A stretch of 64,000 bases of DNA from Bact-08 sp964533215 (GCA_964533215.1 CAZHLJ010000001.1:372001-436000), one strand, 5' to 3'. Shown: positions 1 through 9,234, counted from the stretch's first letter. Notes: a model not told the origin generated them from the sequence alone. Translations and numbers: made by a program.

Positions 1-1032
1 AAAAATAAGATGTTTAAATTCATAGCATGGAGGACTCTGGTTATTCAAAGCATCGGCGGAATTGCCTCAATTTTTGCAGCTCTTTCAGGTCTGGGCATCT
101 ATTCGTTGGTGATAAACCCCATCTTTTCCAGCATAATGATATTTATCGTCAATTATAAAAAATTCCCGCAACACTTCTATCTCAGACCAGGCCTGGAATC
201 AATAAGAAAAGTCTTCTCTTTTTCTGCTTACCAGTTCCTTTTCAATATAATAAACTATTTTTCGCGAAACATGGACCTGTTGATTATTGGTAAATATCTT
301 GGGATGACTCTGCTTGGCTTTTATGAGAAGTCATATAGGCTAATGATGCTGCCGCTCCAGAATATCTCACATGTAATAACACCTGTTATGCATCCGATAT
401 TTTCCGATTTCCAAAATGATCTGAAGCTTCTGGCAACTTCATATGAAAAGGTTGTAAGATTTCTTTCGTTCATAGGGTTTCCTCTTTCAGTGTTTTTATT
501 TTTTACGGCCAAGGAGTTGGTACTGATAATTTTCGGACAGAACTGGATGCCATCTGTGGCCTCTTTTGAGATTCTCTCGATTTCTGTCGGTATTCAGATT
601 GTTTTTTCCACGTCAGGCTCAATATTTCAGGCATCCAACTCTACCCGCCTTATGTTTATTAGTGGTCTTATTTCTTCTGCACTTACAATTTCCGGAATCT
701 TTGCAGCTGTGGTGTTTTTTAAAACAATCGAGGCTGTCGCTGTTGCTGTGACCGTGACTCTGGCAATCAATTTTGTACAGGCATACTTGATGATATATAT
801 CATAATATTCAAAAGAAGTATTCTTTCTCTTGTAAAACAGATGCTTTCCCCTCTCTCCCTTTCTCTGATTTTGATAGTTGTTAACCTACTTTTTGTTACC
901 TTTATACGTGTAGACAACCTTATAATAAGCCTGATTGCCAAAGCAGTAATTTCCTCTGCAGTATTTGTCATATATATACAGGTCTCCAAGGAGTATGATG
1001 TTTGGAAAAGGATTAAGAATATAGTCAAGTAA
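1..1032 (+). CDS. Polysaccharide flippase (Wzx/MATE-like), 5'-truncated by window edge
   Basis: Inner-membrane oligosaccharide flippase that would move lipid-linked repeat units to the periplasm. The frame is open from base 1, and the first ATG (base 10) is internal, because family members run to about 480 residues and only about 343 codons are present. The visible part is almost all hydrophobic helices with short basic loops, with the SRNMDLLIIGKYLG stretch typical of the WzxC-type polysaccharide_synt family. It ends 19 bases before a GT2 gene on the same strand, so it heads a plus-strand polysaccharide operon. Family assignment is firm; the exact substrate cannot be read from the sequence. 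Confidence 0.85.
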   Translation, partial: KNKMFKFIAWRTLVIQSIGGIASIFAALSGLGIYSLVINPIFSSIMIFIVNYKKFPQHFYLRPGLESIRKVFSFSAYQFLFNIINYFSRNMDLLIIGKYLGMTLLGFYEKSYRLMMLPLQNISHVITPVMHPIFSDFQNDLKLLATSYEKVVRFLSFIGFPLSVFLFFTAKELVLIIFGQNWMPSVASFEILSISVGIQIVFSTSGSIFQASNSTRLMFISGLISSALTISGIFAAVVFFKTIEAVAVAVTVTLAINFVQAYLMIYIIIFKRSILSLVKQMLSPLSLSLILIVVNLLFVTFIRVDNLIISLIAKAVISSAVFVIYIQVSKEYDVWKRIKNIVK

Positions 1033-1051
1033 TTTCTTAAAAGTAGTTATA

Positions 1052-1909
1052 ATGAGGTGGTATTCAAAATATTTGACGGTTTTTGAAAAGCCATATGAAG
1101 ATACTCCCATTTACGTTATTGAGGAGGTCTTCCGTAATTTGCAGAATCTCCAGAGCGAAAAACCTCTCGCTTCCGTCATCCTGATATCCCATAATGAGGA
1201 GAGACGTCTTTTAAGTTGTCTTTGGTCGCTTAGTGAAAGCAAATGCAAATACCCTGTTGAAATAATCGGCGTAAACAATAACTCCTCCGATCGTACGGCG
1301 GATGTTTATAGCTCCGTAGGTTGCAGGTATTATGACGAGGAGAAGAAAAGTCCGGGACATGCCAGGAACAGAGGACTTAGGGAGGCTAAGGGCAAGTATA
1401 CAATCTGCATTGACTCCGATACTATCTACCCTCCCAAATATTTGGAGGAAATGATAGATGCACTTGAAAAACCCGGTGTGGTTGCAGCTTTTGCATTATG
1501 GAGCTATGTACCAAGCAAGGAGTACCCAAGATTCAAAATGTTCTTTTATGAATTAGCCAGAGATATTCACCTCTCGCTGCTATATATAAAAAGTCCGGAA
1601 AGATGTGTGAGAGGCCTTGTCTTTGCCCATGTTACCGATCTGGCAAAAAAAATTGGGTACAAGACAAACATAATAAGAGGCGAAGATGGTTCTATGGCCT
1701 ATAGATTAAAGAATTATGGCAAAATAACCTTTGTGAGGGAAAGATGTGCACGTCCGGTTACATGTACGGCTACTTTAAAGGCTGACGGCTCTTTGTCCAA
1801 GGCTTTCATCCGGAGAGTAATACTGGCATTGAAGGGATTCAGAAAGTATATCTTCAAGACTAAAGGCGAAATAAAAGACCAACAATCAAACATAGTCAAA
1901 GATTCATGA
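1052..1909 (+). CDS. Glycosyltransferase family 2 (GT-A fold)
   Basis: A soluble 285-residue GT-A glycosyltransferase. The nucleotide-binding strand SVILISHNEE is at residues 41-50, NNNSSDRT at 75-82, the metal-binding DSD at 121-123 and a catalytic-base-type ED at 211-212. There is no membrane segment, so it probably acts at the inner face of the membrane on a lipid-linked acceptor. The stop overlaps the next start by 4 bases, suggesting translational coupling with the following GT4 gene. The donor and acceptor sugars are unknown. Confidence 0.85.
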   Translation: MRWYSKYLTVFEKPYEDTPIYVIEEVFRNLQNLQSEKPLASVILISHNEERRLLSCLWSLSESKCKYPVEIIGVNNNSSDRTADVYSSVGCRYYDEEKKSPGHARNRGLREAKGKYTICIDSDTIYPPKYLEEMIDALEKPGVVAAFALWSYVPSKEYPRFKMFFYELARDIHLSLLYIKSPERCVRGLVFAHVTDLAKKIGYKTNIIRGEDGSMAYRLKNYGKITFVRERCARPVTCTATLKADGSLSKAFIRRVILALKGFRKYIFKTKGEIKDQQSNIVKDS

Positions 1910-3039
1910 AAGCACTTTTTCTCCATTTTTACGACTTCTCACCTCATAGCGGTATAAGCAAGAAGATCATCAACCAGATTGAGGCTCTTCGTGAATGTGG
2001 CTTTGATACAGTACTGTGTTATGTCAGAATTGATGAAGAGGGGCATCACAAAAGGGTCTGTGAGGATGTGGAAATCGAGGATTACGGGAATAAGCCTTGG
2101 TCTAGGATTGTCAAATGGTTCCGATTTAAAAGGCTGACAGAGTATATAATATCAGAAGGGATAGATTTTCTTTATGTAAGAAGCTTTTATAATACAACTC
2201 CTCAGTTTGTCAGGATGTTGAAAAACCTCAAGAGGGCAGGAGTGGTTATAGTGATTGAAATGCCGACATACCCATATAACATTGAGGTAAAGAACTCTCC
2301 TGCCAGTCTCAGATTTCTGTTTTTTTTCAATCGTTTGTACAGATGCCGGCTAAGAGAGTATGTCTCAAGAATTGTCACTTTTTCCAACTATAAGGAGATA
2401 CATGGAATCAGAACAATCAACATATCCAACGGAATCGACTTCTCTTCTGTCAGACTTAAATCGCAAAAGAGTCATATCGACACCAACAGGATAAATCTGA
2501 TTGCAGTTGCAGATATACATTATTGGCATGGATTTGACCGCATGATACGTGGGCTGAGTAATTATTACAGTGACTGTAAAAATCAGGTAGAGGTGCACTT
2601 TGATATAATAGGCGATGGTGTGCTCCGGGAGGTGAATATGCTTAAGAAGATTACTGAAGAGCTAGACCTTGGAGAATATGTACATTTTCATGGTAACAGT
2701 TTTGGAGAAGAGCTGGACAATTTCTTTGATAAGGCGGATTTTGGAGTTGCGAGCCTGGCAAGGCACCGTTCCGGTATACATAACATAAAGACAATCAAAA
2801 ATAGAGAATATGCCGCAAGGGGGATTCCATTCATCTATTCAGAGGAGGATGATGATTTTGAAAAGATGCCTTATATAATAAAAGCTCCTGAAGATGAATC
2901 TCCCATAGATTTAGGACGGATAATTGATTTTTGCCGTAGACTTGAAATGACCCCTTCTCAGATAAGGGGAAGTATAGAACAGACTCTTTCATGGAAAACG
3001 CAGATGCAGAAAGTTGTAAATGAAACATTTGTTGACTGA
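1906..3039 (+). CDS. Glycosyltransferase family 4-like (GT-B fold)
   Basis: A 377-residue GT-B type glycosyltransferase. The N-terminus (HFYDFSPHSGISKK) is the usual glycine-containing acceptor loop, and the C-terminal half carries the second Rossmann domain with IIGDGVLRE. The usual EX7E nucleotide-sugar motif is degenerate here: the corresponding stretch reads SLARHRSGIHNIKTIKNRE followed by AARGIPF. It overlaps the genes on both sides (4 bases upstream, 1 base downstream), so it lies in a tight operon. The donor cannot be assigned, and the divergent motif leaves some doubt about the exact CAZy family. Confidence 0.75.
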   Translation: MKALFLHFYDFSPHSGISKKIINQIEALRECGFDTVLCYVRIDEEGHHKRVCEDVEIEDYGNKPWSRIVKWFRFKRLTEYIISEGIDFLYVRSFYNTTPQFVRMLKNLKRAGVVIVIEMPTYPYNIEVKNSPASLRFLFFFNRLYRCRLREYVSRIVTFSNYKEIHGIRTINISNGIDFSSVRLKSQKSHIDTNRINLIAVADIHYWHGFDRMIRGLSNYYSDCKNQVEVHFDIIGDGVLREVNMLKKITEELDLGEYVHFHGNSFGEELDNFFDKADFGVASLARHRSGIHNIKTIKNREYAARGIPFIYSEEDDDFEKMPYIIKAPEDESPIDLGRIIDFCRRLEMTPSQIRGSIEQTLSWKTQMQKVVNETFVD

Positions 3040-4205
3040 TGAAAACTTGTGAAATAGTATTCTGGATTTTCGCTTTTATAGTTTTCTATACCTACCTGGG
3101 ATATGGGTTATTGATCTATTTCCTGGTAAAGGTGAAGGGACTTCGTGTAAAGCCCACATCTGTGGAATTGCCTGATGAGTTGCCAAGTGTGACACTTTTG
3201 ATTGCAGCGTACAACGAAGAGGAGATTGTGAGGGAGAAGATGGTGAACATAATGGCGTTGGATTATCCCATCGAAAAACTCAAGGTCGTCTGGGTGACTG
3301 ACGGCTCGACCGACAGCACAAACTCAATCCTGTCTGAATATGACAATCTGGAGGTGCTGTTCGAAGCGGCAAGAGCTGGAAAAACAGCAGCAATAAACAG
3401 AGCAATGAAATTTGTAATTACACCTATCGTAGTCTTTACGGACGCAAATACAATGCTGAATAAAGAGGCTCTCAAAGAGATAGTAAAGGCTTTTTCGGAT
3501 TCCCGGGTAGGATGTGTTGCCGGAGAAAAAAGGATAGCCCGTGTAAATATGGAGAACCTCTCTTCCGGAGGTGAAGGGATCTACTGGAAATATGAATCAT
3601 GGCTCAAAGCCCTGGACTCTAGTCTGAATTCAACGTGCGGTGCTGCCGGAGAGCTGTACGCTATAAGAAGGGAGCTATATATTAATATTGAGCCCGATAC
3701 ATTGCTGGATGATTTCCTGCTATCTATGAGAATTGCAGAAAAAGGGTTCAAGATCCGCTACTGCAGTACTGCCTGGGCCATTGAGGAGGGCTCTTGTAAT
3801 ATCGCGGAAGAGCAGAAGAGGAAAGTGAGGATAGCGGCAGGAGGGCTCCAGTCTGTATGGAGGCTTAGGGGACTCCTAAATCCTTTCAGACACCCTTTGT
3901 TCTCATTTCAATATATTTCTCACAGGGTGCTACGATGGACTATAACCCCATTAATGCTTTTCCTGTTATTGCCGTTAAATATGATTATTGTTCTCTTGGG
4001 TGGTTCCTGGTTATATACTGCCTTACTAGTTCTACAGCTTGTTTTCTATATATCTGCACTTTTCGGTTTGCTGATACCATACTACTTTCTTTTTATGAAT
4101 GTAAATGTGTTCAGAGGCATAAGATATCTTTTAATGAAGAAAAAGGGCGATGGTACTTGGGAGAAAGCAAAAAGAGATAAAAAAATAAAAACGTATGATA
4201 GATAA
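3039..4205 (+). CDS. Membrane-bound glycosyltransferase family 2 (cellulose synthase-like)
   Basis: A 388-residue GT2 with one N-terminal membrane helix (about residues 5-28), a cytosolic GT-A domain and two or three C-terminal helices (about 300-375). The motifs are TLLIAAYNEE, DGSTDST, the metal site TDANT and LDDFLLSMRIAEKG. The final motif reads KRKVRIAAGG in place of the Q/RXXRW of processive synthases. This layout resembles the enzymes that prime or elongate surface glycans at the membrane. It overlaps the preceding GT4 gene by one base and the following acyltransferase by 11 bases. Substrate unknown. Confidence 0.82.
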   Translation: MKTCEIVFWIFAFIVFYTYLGYGLLIYFLVKVKGLRVKPTSVELPDELPSVTLLIAAYNEEEIVREKMVNIMALDYPIEKLKVVWVTDGSTDSTNSILSEYDNLEVLFEAARAGKTAAINRAMKFVITPIVVFTDANTMLNKEALKEIVKAFSDSRVGCVAGEKRIARVNMENLSSGGEGIYWKYESWLKALDSSLNSTCGAAGELYAIRRELYINIEPDTLLDDFLLSMRIAEKGFKIRYCSTAWAIEEGSCNIAEEQKRKVRIAAGGLQSVWRLRGLLNPFRHPLFSFQYISHRVLRWTITPLMLFLLLPLNMIIVLLGGSWLYTALLVLQLVFYISALFGLLIPYYFLFMNVNVFRGIRYLLMKKKGDGTWEKAKRDKKIKTYDR

Positions 4206-4803
4206 AATTTACGAGTGGCTTCAGCAAAGGCCGGAAATAAAGAGGAGAGTTCATTATTTCATAGTTCACCCATTCAAGTCAAGACCTAGATGGTGGGTGA
4301 GAACTTTTATAATGCCTTTTCTAATAAAAAAGGGTAAACAGGCTCGTATTGCGAGTAGTGTGCGCAAGGACCTTTTTCCTTTCAACAGATTTGAAATAGG
4401 AAAAAGATCCGTCATTGAAGATTTCTCAACCCTGAATAATGGAATGGGCAAGATAATAATTGGAGAAAACTGCATGATTGGGATAGGGTGCGTGGTGGTA
4501 GGGGACATCACCATTGGAAATAATGTGGTTTCAGGGCAGCATTGTACTTTTTCCGGCATGAATCATAATTACCAGGATCTGGATATTCCAATAGTAAAAC
4601 AAGGTTCATACCCTCTTCCTACAATAATTGAGGATGATGTGTTTTTCGGGTCAAATGTTGTGGTTTTGCCAGGAGTGACTATTGGTACCCATTCGTATAT
4701 AGGAGCCGGAAGTGTAGTTACAAAATCTGTCCCGCCATATTCGTTGGTTAATGGTCCGGCAGCAAAAGTTACATTTGATTTAAAGAACGGATTAAGAAAA
4801 TAA
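4195..4803 (+). CDS. Left-handed beta-helix acyltransferase (LbH/WbbJ-type)
   Basis: A 202-residue hexapeptide-repeat acyltransferase. An N-terminal alpha-helical part (1-60) precedes repeated IGENCMIG / IGNNVVSG / IGTHSYIGAGS coils that build the left-handed beta helix. A likely catalytic His lies in the SGMNHNYQD loop that interrupts the helix. Family members O- or N-acylate sugars using acyl-CoA or acyl-ACP. An acyl carrier protein gene starts two bases after its stop, so an ACP-bound acyl donor is plausible here rather than acetyl-CoA. That is inference from position. Confidence 0.83.
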   Translation: MIDKIYEWLQQRPEIKRRVHYFIVHPFKSRPRWWVRTFIMPFLIKKGKQARIASSVRKDLFPFNRFEIGKRSVIEDFSTLNNGMGKIIIGENCMIGIGCVVVGDITIGNNVVSGQHCTFSGMNHNYQDLDIPIVKQGSYPLPTIIEDDVFFGSNVVVLPGVTIGTHSYIGAGSVVTKSVPPYSLVNGPAAKVTFDLKNGLRK

Positions 4804-4805
4804 TA

Positions 4806-5045
4806 ATGGAAATGATGGATTTGGACAAGTTTGTTGAGAATATTGCTGTGCAGTACATAAATACTAAGCCTGAAATGATAATGCCGGAAACACAATTCCG
4901 TGAACTGGATGAGTGGGACTCCCTAATGAGCCTTTCAATAATTGGGATGATTAAAAATATCTATAACGTTAAATTATACGGAAGCGACATAAACAGCGTA
5001 AATACGGTTGAGGAGTTGTACAATTTGGTGAAGGGTAAAATCTAG
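4806..5045 (+). CDS. Stand-alone acyl carrier protein
   Basis: A 79-residue carrier protein with the phosphopantetheine attachment motif DEWDSLMSL; the modified Ser is residue 39. DEWDSL replaces the DSLD(T/S) of the housekeeping fatty-acid ACP, which marks this as a specialised carrier. It follows an LbH acyltransferase by 2 bases and converges with a minus-strand VOC/FkbH pair 7 bases away. FkbH enzymes of known function load a glyceryl group from 1,3-bisphosphoglycerate onto an ACP, so this ACP is the likely acceptor for the FkbH at 5465-7192. Several nearby ATGs (4806, 4812, 4815) leave the exact start uncertain. Confidence 0.88.
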   Translation: MEMMDLDKFVENIAVQYINTKPEMIMPETQFRELDEWDSLMSLSIIGMIKNIYNVKLYGSDINSVNTVEELYNLVKGKI

Positions 5046-5052
5046 ATTGCAA

Positions 5053-5454
5053 TTACCTGGCGACTATCTCTATAAGCCCTCCATCCTTATGGTGCAGGAA
5101 GCAGATCTTCTTATTGGCAAGAGCCACAGCACTTACAGGCGGGGCGATTGTATTATAACCAATTTCCTCAAGCCTTTTGATTGCATCTTCAATGTCATTT
5201 ACTTCGTAACAAAAATGATACGGAGTAACACCGGATTTGGATATGATATTTATAACAGGAGAGTTGTTGTCTAAAGGTTCAATCAATTCAATTGAAGGCA
5301 TCTCCATCTTTGTCAGAAAGGCAATCCTTACATTTTGCACAGGATCGTTTATAGTTTCGGATAGGGAGTAACCTGCATCAAGATAAAGTTTGGAGGTCTT
5401 TTCTATGCTTGGAGTTGCCACTCCTATATGTCGGAATTTAAAATCGTGAAGCAT
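5053..5454 (-). CDS. VOC-family (glyoxalase/epimerase-like) protein
   Basis: A vicinal-oxygen-chelate domain protein of 133 residues, related to methylmalonyl-CoA epimerase. Visible family features are the metal His in FRHIGVATPSIE, IELIEPL, the YHFCYEV strand and a final GGLIEIVA Glu. The open frame extends 22 codons further upstream, but the ATG at 5454 is chosen because AAGGA stands just before it and because this start clears the end of the FkbH gene (stop at 5465). VOC partners of FkbH genes may adjust the stereochemistry or chemistry of the hydroxyacyl group on the ACP; that role is inferred from gene order only. Confidence 0.78.
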   Translation of the reverse strand: MLHDFKFRHIGVATPSIEKTSKLYLDAGYSLSETINDPVQNVRIAFLTKMEMPSIELIEPLDNNSPVINIISKSGVTPYHFCYEVNDIEDAIKRLEEIGYNTIAPPVSAVALANKKICFLHHKDGGLIEIVAR

Positions 5455-5464
5455 AATCCTTGGG

Positions 5465-7192
5465 TTATTTATTTGTAGTGGCAATTTGAGTCTCTTTCTC
5501 TTTATATGTGGATACATCAAGTCTGTACAGTGCTTTCTTGTCCTTGTTGAATCTGGTGAATCCCAGGTTTTTATAAAGATCTTCCACTATTGAGTTTTTT
5601 TGTGTTGCAATGTACTCTCCTATAATTGTCTTGTATCCATTATCAGATGCATATCTCGCAATGACGTTCAAAGTGAGGTTTTCCATCCCTCTTTTCAATA
5701 CGCGGCAACTCATGAACCATGTGTTTATAAAAAGGGTGTCATCAGACTCTTTTTCAAGGATAACAGCGCAGATAAGACCATTGTCACCAAACTTGTCTTC
5801 TAGGGTGAAACTGAAGGTTACATAATGATCATCTTCCATTATCCTCTCAATCTCTGCTTCTGTGAATCTGATTGTCCGTAGGTTGAACTGGTTGGATCGT
5901 TGCGATAGTTGTGCTATTCTGGGAGTATTGAATTTTGTAAAGGGTTTTATATCAGAAACCATATTCAGGCTCAACAGAAAATCTTTTTCGTTTCTAAATC
6001 CTTTTTGTGCTATTTTTCGTTTTGCCTCTGTCTGGTACTGTAGAGTCCGCCCAGAATCTGCTTCTGAATATGATATGGTCTCAAAAAGATTAAGTCCATA
6101 TAGGAATTCAAGATATTCGGCAGGATCCTCGGGTAGATCAGGAACGGTGATTTCAGGGATGCTTAGGTGTACAATTTCCCTTTCGAAAGGGCTGTCATCA
6201 AGAAAGACCATTGAGTCGAACCCTATGTCAAGCGTGTCTCGTATTAACTTTATATTGTCCGGTTTGTTCTCCCAGTTTGCAACAAAAACTGCTATATCAT
6301 CGAGGCTCAGGACCATTCCGGGATGTTTCTCAAATGGTTCCTTAGCGTTTGACTCGGTGTTTTTGCTGCAGACCGCCAGAATGATTCCCCTCTCCTTGAG
6401 CTTCTTTATCCAATGCTGTATCTCTGTAAAGCATTTGCCTTTCCCCAACCCCTGGCCAATCTGGATGTTCTCCAATCCATCATCTCCAATTATTCCTCCC
6501 CAGATTGTATTGTCCAGATCGAAAATCAGGCATTTTCTGATTTTTCCCTGCATTGCACAGATAATATCCATTGTACGGGATGCGACACATGGCAGAATCT
6601 CGGTTGAGAGGACCATTCCTGACTCCAGATAAAAAAATGGCTCAAAGAGAGTATTCCTGCCTGCTTTGTTCTGAATAGAGGATAAATCACAGATGAAGAA
6701 ATTTGCAAAGCGGGATTTCAGTTCCATCATGGAGTAATTCAGTTTGCGTACCTGGTAAATATAAGATGATTCGGTATGGTTGCCGAAGCTTCCAAATACA
6801 GTGTCGTTTATCTCAGGATAGTTGTAATAGATGATTTTTGCACTATTTGTTTCGCACAAGGTCTCTATAAAATGAATTCTTTCCGAGGCCAGAGAATCTC
6901 TCTCTCCTGGGTTCTTCCTGTTATATGTGGAGAGAAGCTTCTCTGAGGACTGGAAAACAATCAGGATTTCCGGATTGAACCGATTAAGCTCAGAATCCGG
7001 AACCAATGTCTGCATCTCTACCTGATCGAAATCAGCTTCAAACATTTCCAGATCATACCCTCTTTCATATCCCATGCCTTTTATGGCCATTGCTAGAAAC
7101 TGGGTGGATGTGTCGCCACACAGCGCAACCCTTATTTTAGGAAGTTTGGCAGAATCCTTTGTGAGATTTTTTTTAAGGTCGCTGAAATTCAT
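5465..7192 (-). CDS. FkbH-like HAD-IIIC phosphatase / acyl (glyceryl) transferase
   Basis: A 575-residue three-part FkbH protein. An N-terminal SGNH-like region begins VALCGDTSTQF. The HAD domain has motif I DLDNT at about residues 225-229, SKN of motif II/III and FLDDSPFERE of motif IV. A C-terminal GNAT-like region carries the family-conserved SCRVLKRG Cys motif. Characterised FkbH enzymes dephosphorylate 1,3-bisphosphoglycerate and transfer the glyceryl unit to an ACP. The ATG at 7192 is preferred over an in-frame start at 7264 because it avoids a 68-base overlap with the GT4 gene and gives the family-typical NFSDLKKNL opening. In a glycan cluster the acyl unit probably decorates a sugar. 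Confidence 0.88.
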   Translation of the reverse strand: MNFSDLKKNLTKDSAKLPKIRVALCGDTSTQFLAMAIKGMGYERGYDLEMFEADFDQVEMQTLVPDSELNRFNPEILIVFQSSEKLLSTYNRKNPGERDSLASERIHFIETLCETNSAKIIYYNYPEINDTVFGSFGNHTESSYIYQVRKLNYSMMELKSRFANFFICDLSSIQNKAGRNTLFEPFFYLESGMVLSTEILPCVASRTMDIICAMQGKIRKCLIFDLDNTIWGGIIGDDGLENIQIGQGLGKGKCFTEIQHWIKKLKERGIILAVCSKNTESNAKEPFEKHPGMVLSLDDIAVFVANWENKPDNIKLIRDTLDIGFDSMVFLDDSPFEREIVHLSIPEITVPDLPEDPAEYLEFLYGLNLFETISYSEADSGRTLQYQTEAKRKIAQKGFRNEKDFLLSLNMVSDIKPFTKFNTPRIAQLSQRSNQFNLRTIRFTEAEIERIMEDDHYVTFSFTLEDKFGDNGLICAVILEKESDDTLFINTWFMSCRVLKRGMENLTLNVIARYASDNGYKTIIGEYIATQKNSIVEDLYKNLGFTRFNKDKKALYRLDVSTYKEKETQIATTNK

Positions 7193-7196
7193 ATTG

Positions 7197-8357
7197 CTAA
7201 GTTGTTTTATCAGTATTTGTAAGTGACCTGAAAAGGGAGTCCCACTCATTTGCAATAGTCTCAATCCGGAATCTCTCAGAGCTGAATCTTGCCTGTCTGC
7301 CCATCTCTCTCCTTATCTCGTCGTTTTCTATAAGATAACAGAGTTTTTCTGCAAAAGTTTCAATATTGCCAGGCTCAACTAAAAGCCCATCAATTCCATC
7401 GTGTATTATATCCTTCGGGCCGCATGGACAGGCAAATGCGACCGGTGGTACTCCGCACGCCATAGCTTCGGTTATTACCATGCCGAAACCTTCGAACCTG
7501 GAGCTGAACGCAAATATCGAGCTTTCGGCAAATTTGTCGCTGAGGTCGTTGACGGCATCACAAAGCAGGCAGTTTTCTGTCAGATTGTTTTTGGCTACCA
7601 GTTTGTGGAAAGCCTCTTTATCGCCGCTTCCATATATGGATAGAGTCCAGTCCGGATGTCTTCCTGATACGATTTTCCAACTATCTATAAGCAAGTCGAA
7701 ACCCTTCTGCCTTACAAAGCGGCCTGCGGCGACTACATTCCTGGATGTGCAGTATGAGAACTTTTCCGGGAATTTTGGAATTGCATTATAGATGACAGAT
7801 ATATTGTCTATTTCCGGCCAATTCTCCTTATCCTCATTGCTCAGTACTACAAATTTGTCGAGATTTCTTATTTTTTTCAAGAGTTGGTGCATCCAGATCT
7901 TTGCCATAAAAGACTTTATCCATTTGTAATGCCCTCCTGTGTTGAAGTCTCTGAAATTTCCTCTGTTCAGATGAATTTCGCCAACCTTTTTGCTCCCGTC
8001 CTTTAGGCCGGTTATAAAGTTAATCTCTCTTCTCATCATTGAGATGGTTATGTCCGGCTTTATCTTTCCAAGAGTTTCAGAAAGCCTTTTTTTAAATAGT
8101 CTTTGCCTGGTTGAGTATAAGATTGCTTTTTTGCAAAACGGGTAACCTTGAATCTTGTCGTAGTTTAGATCGAGATAGATAAGGTCTATTTTTTCCGAAA
8201 AATGAAAAGCTGGCTGTTTATCCTTGCCATCTGTCAGAATTATGGATATGCTGTAACCAAGCACATCGGCAAGATAATTTGCTTTTAACGCAAGTGTTCT
8301 CTCCATTCCTCCCACTATATAGACAGAGGGGATGCAATATGCAATTTTCAGGCTCAT
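7197..8357 (-). CDS. Glycosyltransferase family 4 (GT-B), paralogue of 12348-13493
   Basis: A 386-residue retaining GT4 enzyme. The acceptor loop IVGGMER is near the N-terminus. The C-terminal domain has AAGRFVRQKGFDLL, the nucleotide-binding GSGDKE, and the EX7E motif in EGFGMVITEAMACG. It is clearly related along its whole length to the product of 12348-13493: both open with IAY, a GG loop, and KANY(L/F)A followed by LGY. The stop lies 4 bases before the FkbH start and the start 3 bases after the methyltransferase stop, so it is co-transcribed with both. Sugar specificity is not readable. Confidence 0.88.
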   Translation of the reverse strand: MSLKIAYCIPSVYIVGGMERTLALKANYLADVLGYSISIILTDGKDKQPAFHFSEKIDLIYLDLNYDKIQGYPFCKKAILYSTRQRLFKKRLSETLGKIKPDITISMMRREINFITGLKDGSKKVGEIHLNRGNFRDFNTGGHYKWIKSFMAKIWMHQLLKKIRNLDKFVVLSNEDKENWPEIDNISVIYNAIPKFPEKFSYCTSRNVVAAGRFVRQKGFDLLIDSWKIVSGRHPDWTLSIYGSGDKEAFHKLVAKNNLTENCLLCDAVNDLSDKFAESSIFAFSSRFEGFGMVITEAMACGVPPVAFACPCGPKDIIHDGIDGLLVEPGNIETFAEKLCYLIENDEIRREMGRQARFSSERFRIETIANEWDSLFRSLTNTDKTT

Positions 8358-8360
8358 ATC

Positions 8361-9119
8361 TTAAAGTTTTCTTGCTACAAGAAAATAGCCGAAAGGAAAA
8401 TTTTTTCCTGTATTTCTTGAAACTCTCTTTCCAAATCCTGTGCCTGCGAAAAATGAGGAAACGGATTGAATTGCAAGAGACAGAGGCCTTCCGGCAAAAG
8501 GTAAACGCACTGATATCTTTGCCACAAGATCTGTAAGCACTTCAATAATTCCTCCAATAGTATCCAAAACCAGAATTTCGAAATGGTTGTCGTCAGCGAA
8601 TTTCTTAAGAGCATACTCGGTATAACGGTAATAGTCGTGAGGGACCTCATGCAGCCAATAGAAAAAGGGGACATTCATTATCAAAATGCCGTCTTTTTTC
8701 AAGACTCTGTTCATCTCCTTCCAGAGCAGATCGGGATTTTTAATGTGTTCCAACACATCAGAAAGGATTATTGTGTCAAACTCATTGTCCTGTATGGGTA
8801 GCTTTTTGTTGAGGTCATGTTCCAAGTCCAGATAAACATTCTTGTGAAATGTATCTGACCAGTCAACGCAGATGTTGTCTTGGATGTAATCTTTGTATGC
8901 TGCAAAAAGAGGTACTTTCCCACAACCAAGGTCAAGTAGCTTCCCTTTTGCATAAATCCGGAGATATCTGTCATAGAATGCAGCAACTCTCTTTACGGCA
9001 AAACGCGACTCTATAATCACCTCTTCCTTATTCAGAGAGGAGGTAAGCCTGCCATTACGGTAGACGAATTTGGATGGTTTCCAGTAATTTGAGTTTTGCA
9101 TTTGCGTGTTATTAATCAA
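8361..9119 (-). CDS. Class I SAM-dependent methyltransferase (Methyltransf_11 type)
   Basis: A 252-residue Rossmann methyltransferase with motif I LLDLGCGKVPL (about 61-71), an acidic motif-II end at CVDWSD, and LSDVLEHIKNPD of motif IV/post-I. Its C-terminal half has a hydrophobic stretch and the HEVPHDYYRYT signature seen in glycan-cluster methyltransferases. The start is taken as TTG at 9119 because GAGAGG lies 5 bases upstream; the alternative is ATG at 9101. It is the first gene of a minus-strand unit running to the VOC gene. It probably methylates a sugar or glycan intermediate. Confidence 0.82.
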   Translation of the reverse strand: MINNTQMQNSNYWKPSKFVYRNGRLTSSLNKEEVIIESRFAVKRVAAFYDRYLRIYAKGKLLDLGCGKVPLFAAYKDYIQDNICVDWSDTFHKNVYLDLEHDLNKKLPIQDNEFDTIILSDVLEHIKNPDLLWKEMNRVLKKDGILIMNVPFFYWLHEVPHDYYRYTEYALKKFADDNHFEILVLDTIGGIIEVLTDLVAKISVRLPFAGRPLSLAIQSVSSFFAGTGFGKRVSRNTGKNFPFGYFLVARKL

Positions 9120-9161
9120 AGTTACCTCTCTTAATTGAGATATGAAAATTATTTAAATAGA

Positions 9162-9193
9162 TTTGTTTTTGCTGAAATAAAATACTATATTCA
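9162..9193 (+). promoter_or_regulatory. Putative Bacteroidota promoter for the LruC pair
   Basis: TTTG at 9162-9165, a 20-base spacer, then TATATTCA at 9186-9193. This resembles the Bacteroides housekeeping -33 TTTG / -7 TANNTTTG pattern, with mismatches in the last two positions of the -7 box. The next gene starts 41 bases downstream, a reasonable leader length. Confidence 0.4.
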
Positions 9194-9234
9194 CGCACGC
9201 GGAATTATGTGCATAACACATAAATTGGAATGTT

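Noticed and set aside
5455..5520. 22 extra codons at the start of the VOC gene
   Set aside because: They overlap the FkbH coding end; the ATG at 5454 has AAGGA just before it.
5862..6632. 256-codon plus-strand open frame
   Set aside because: It is the antisense shadow of the FkbH gene, rich in Ser, Arg and Ile with no family motif.
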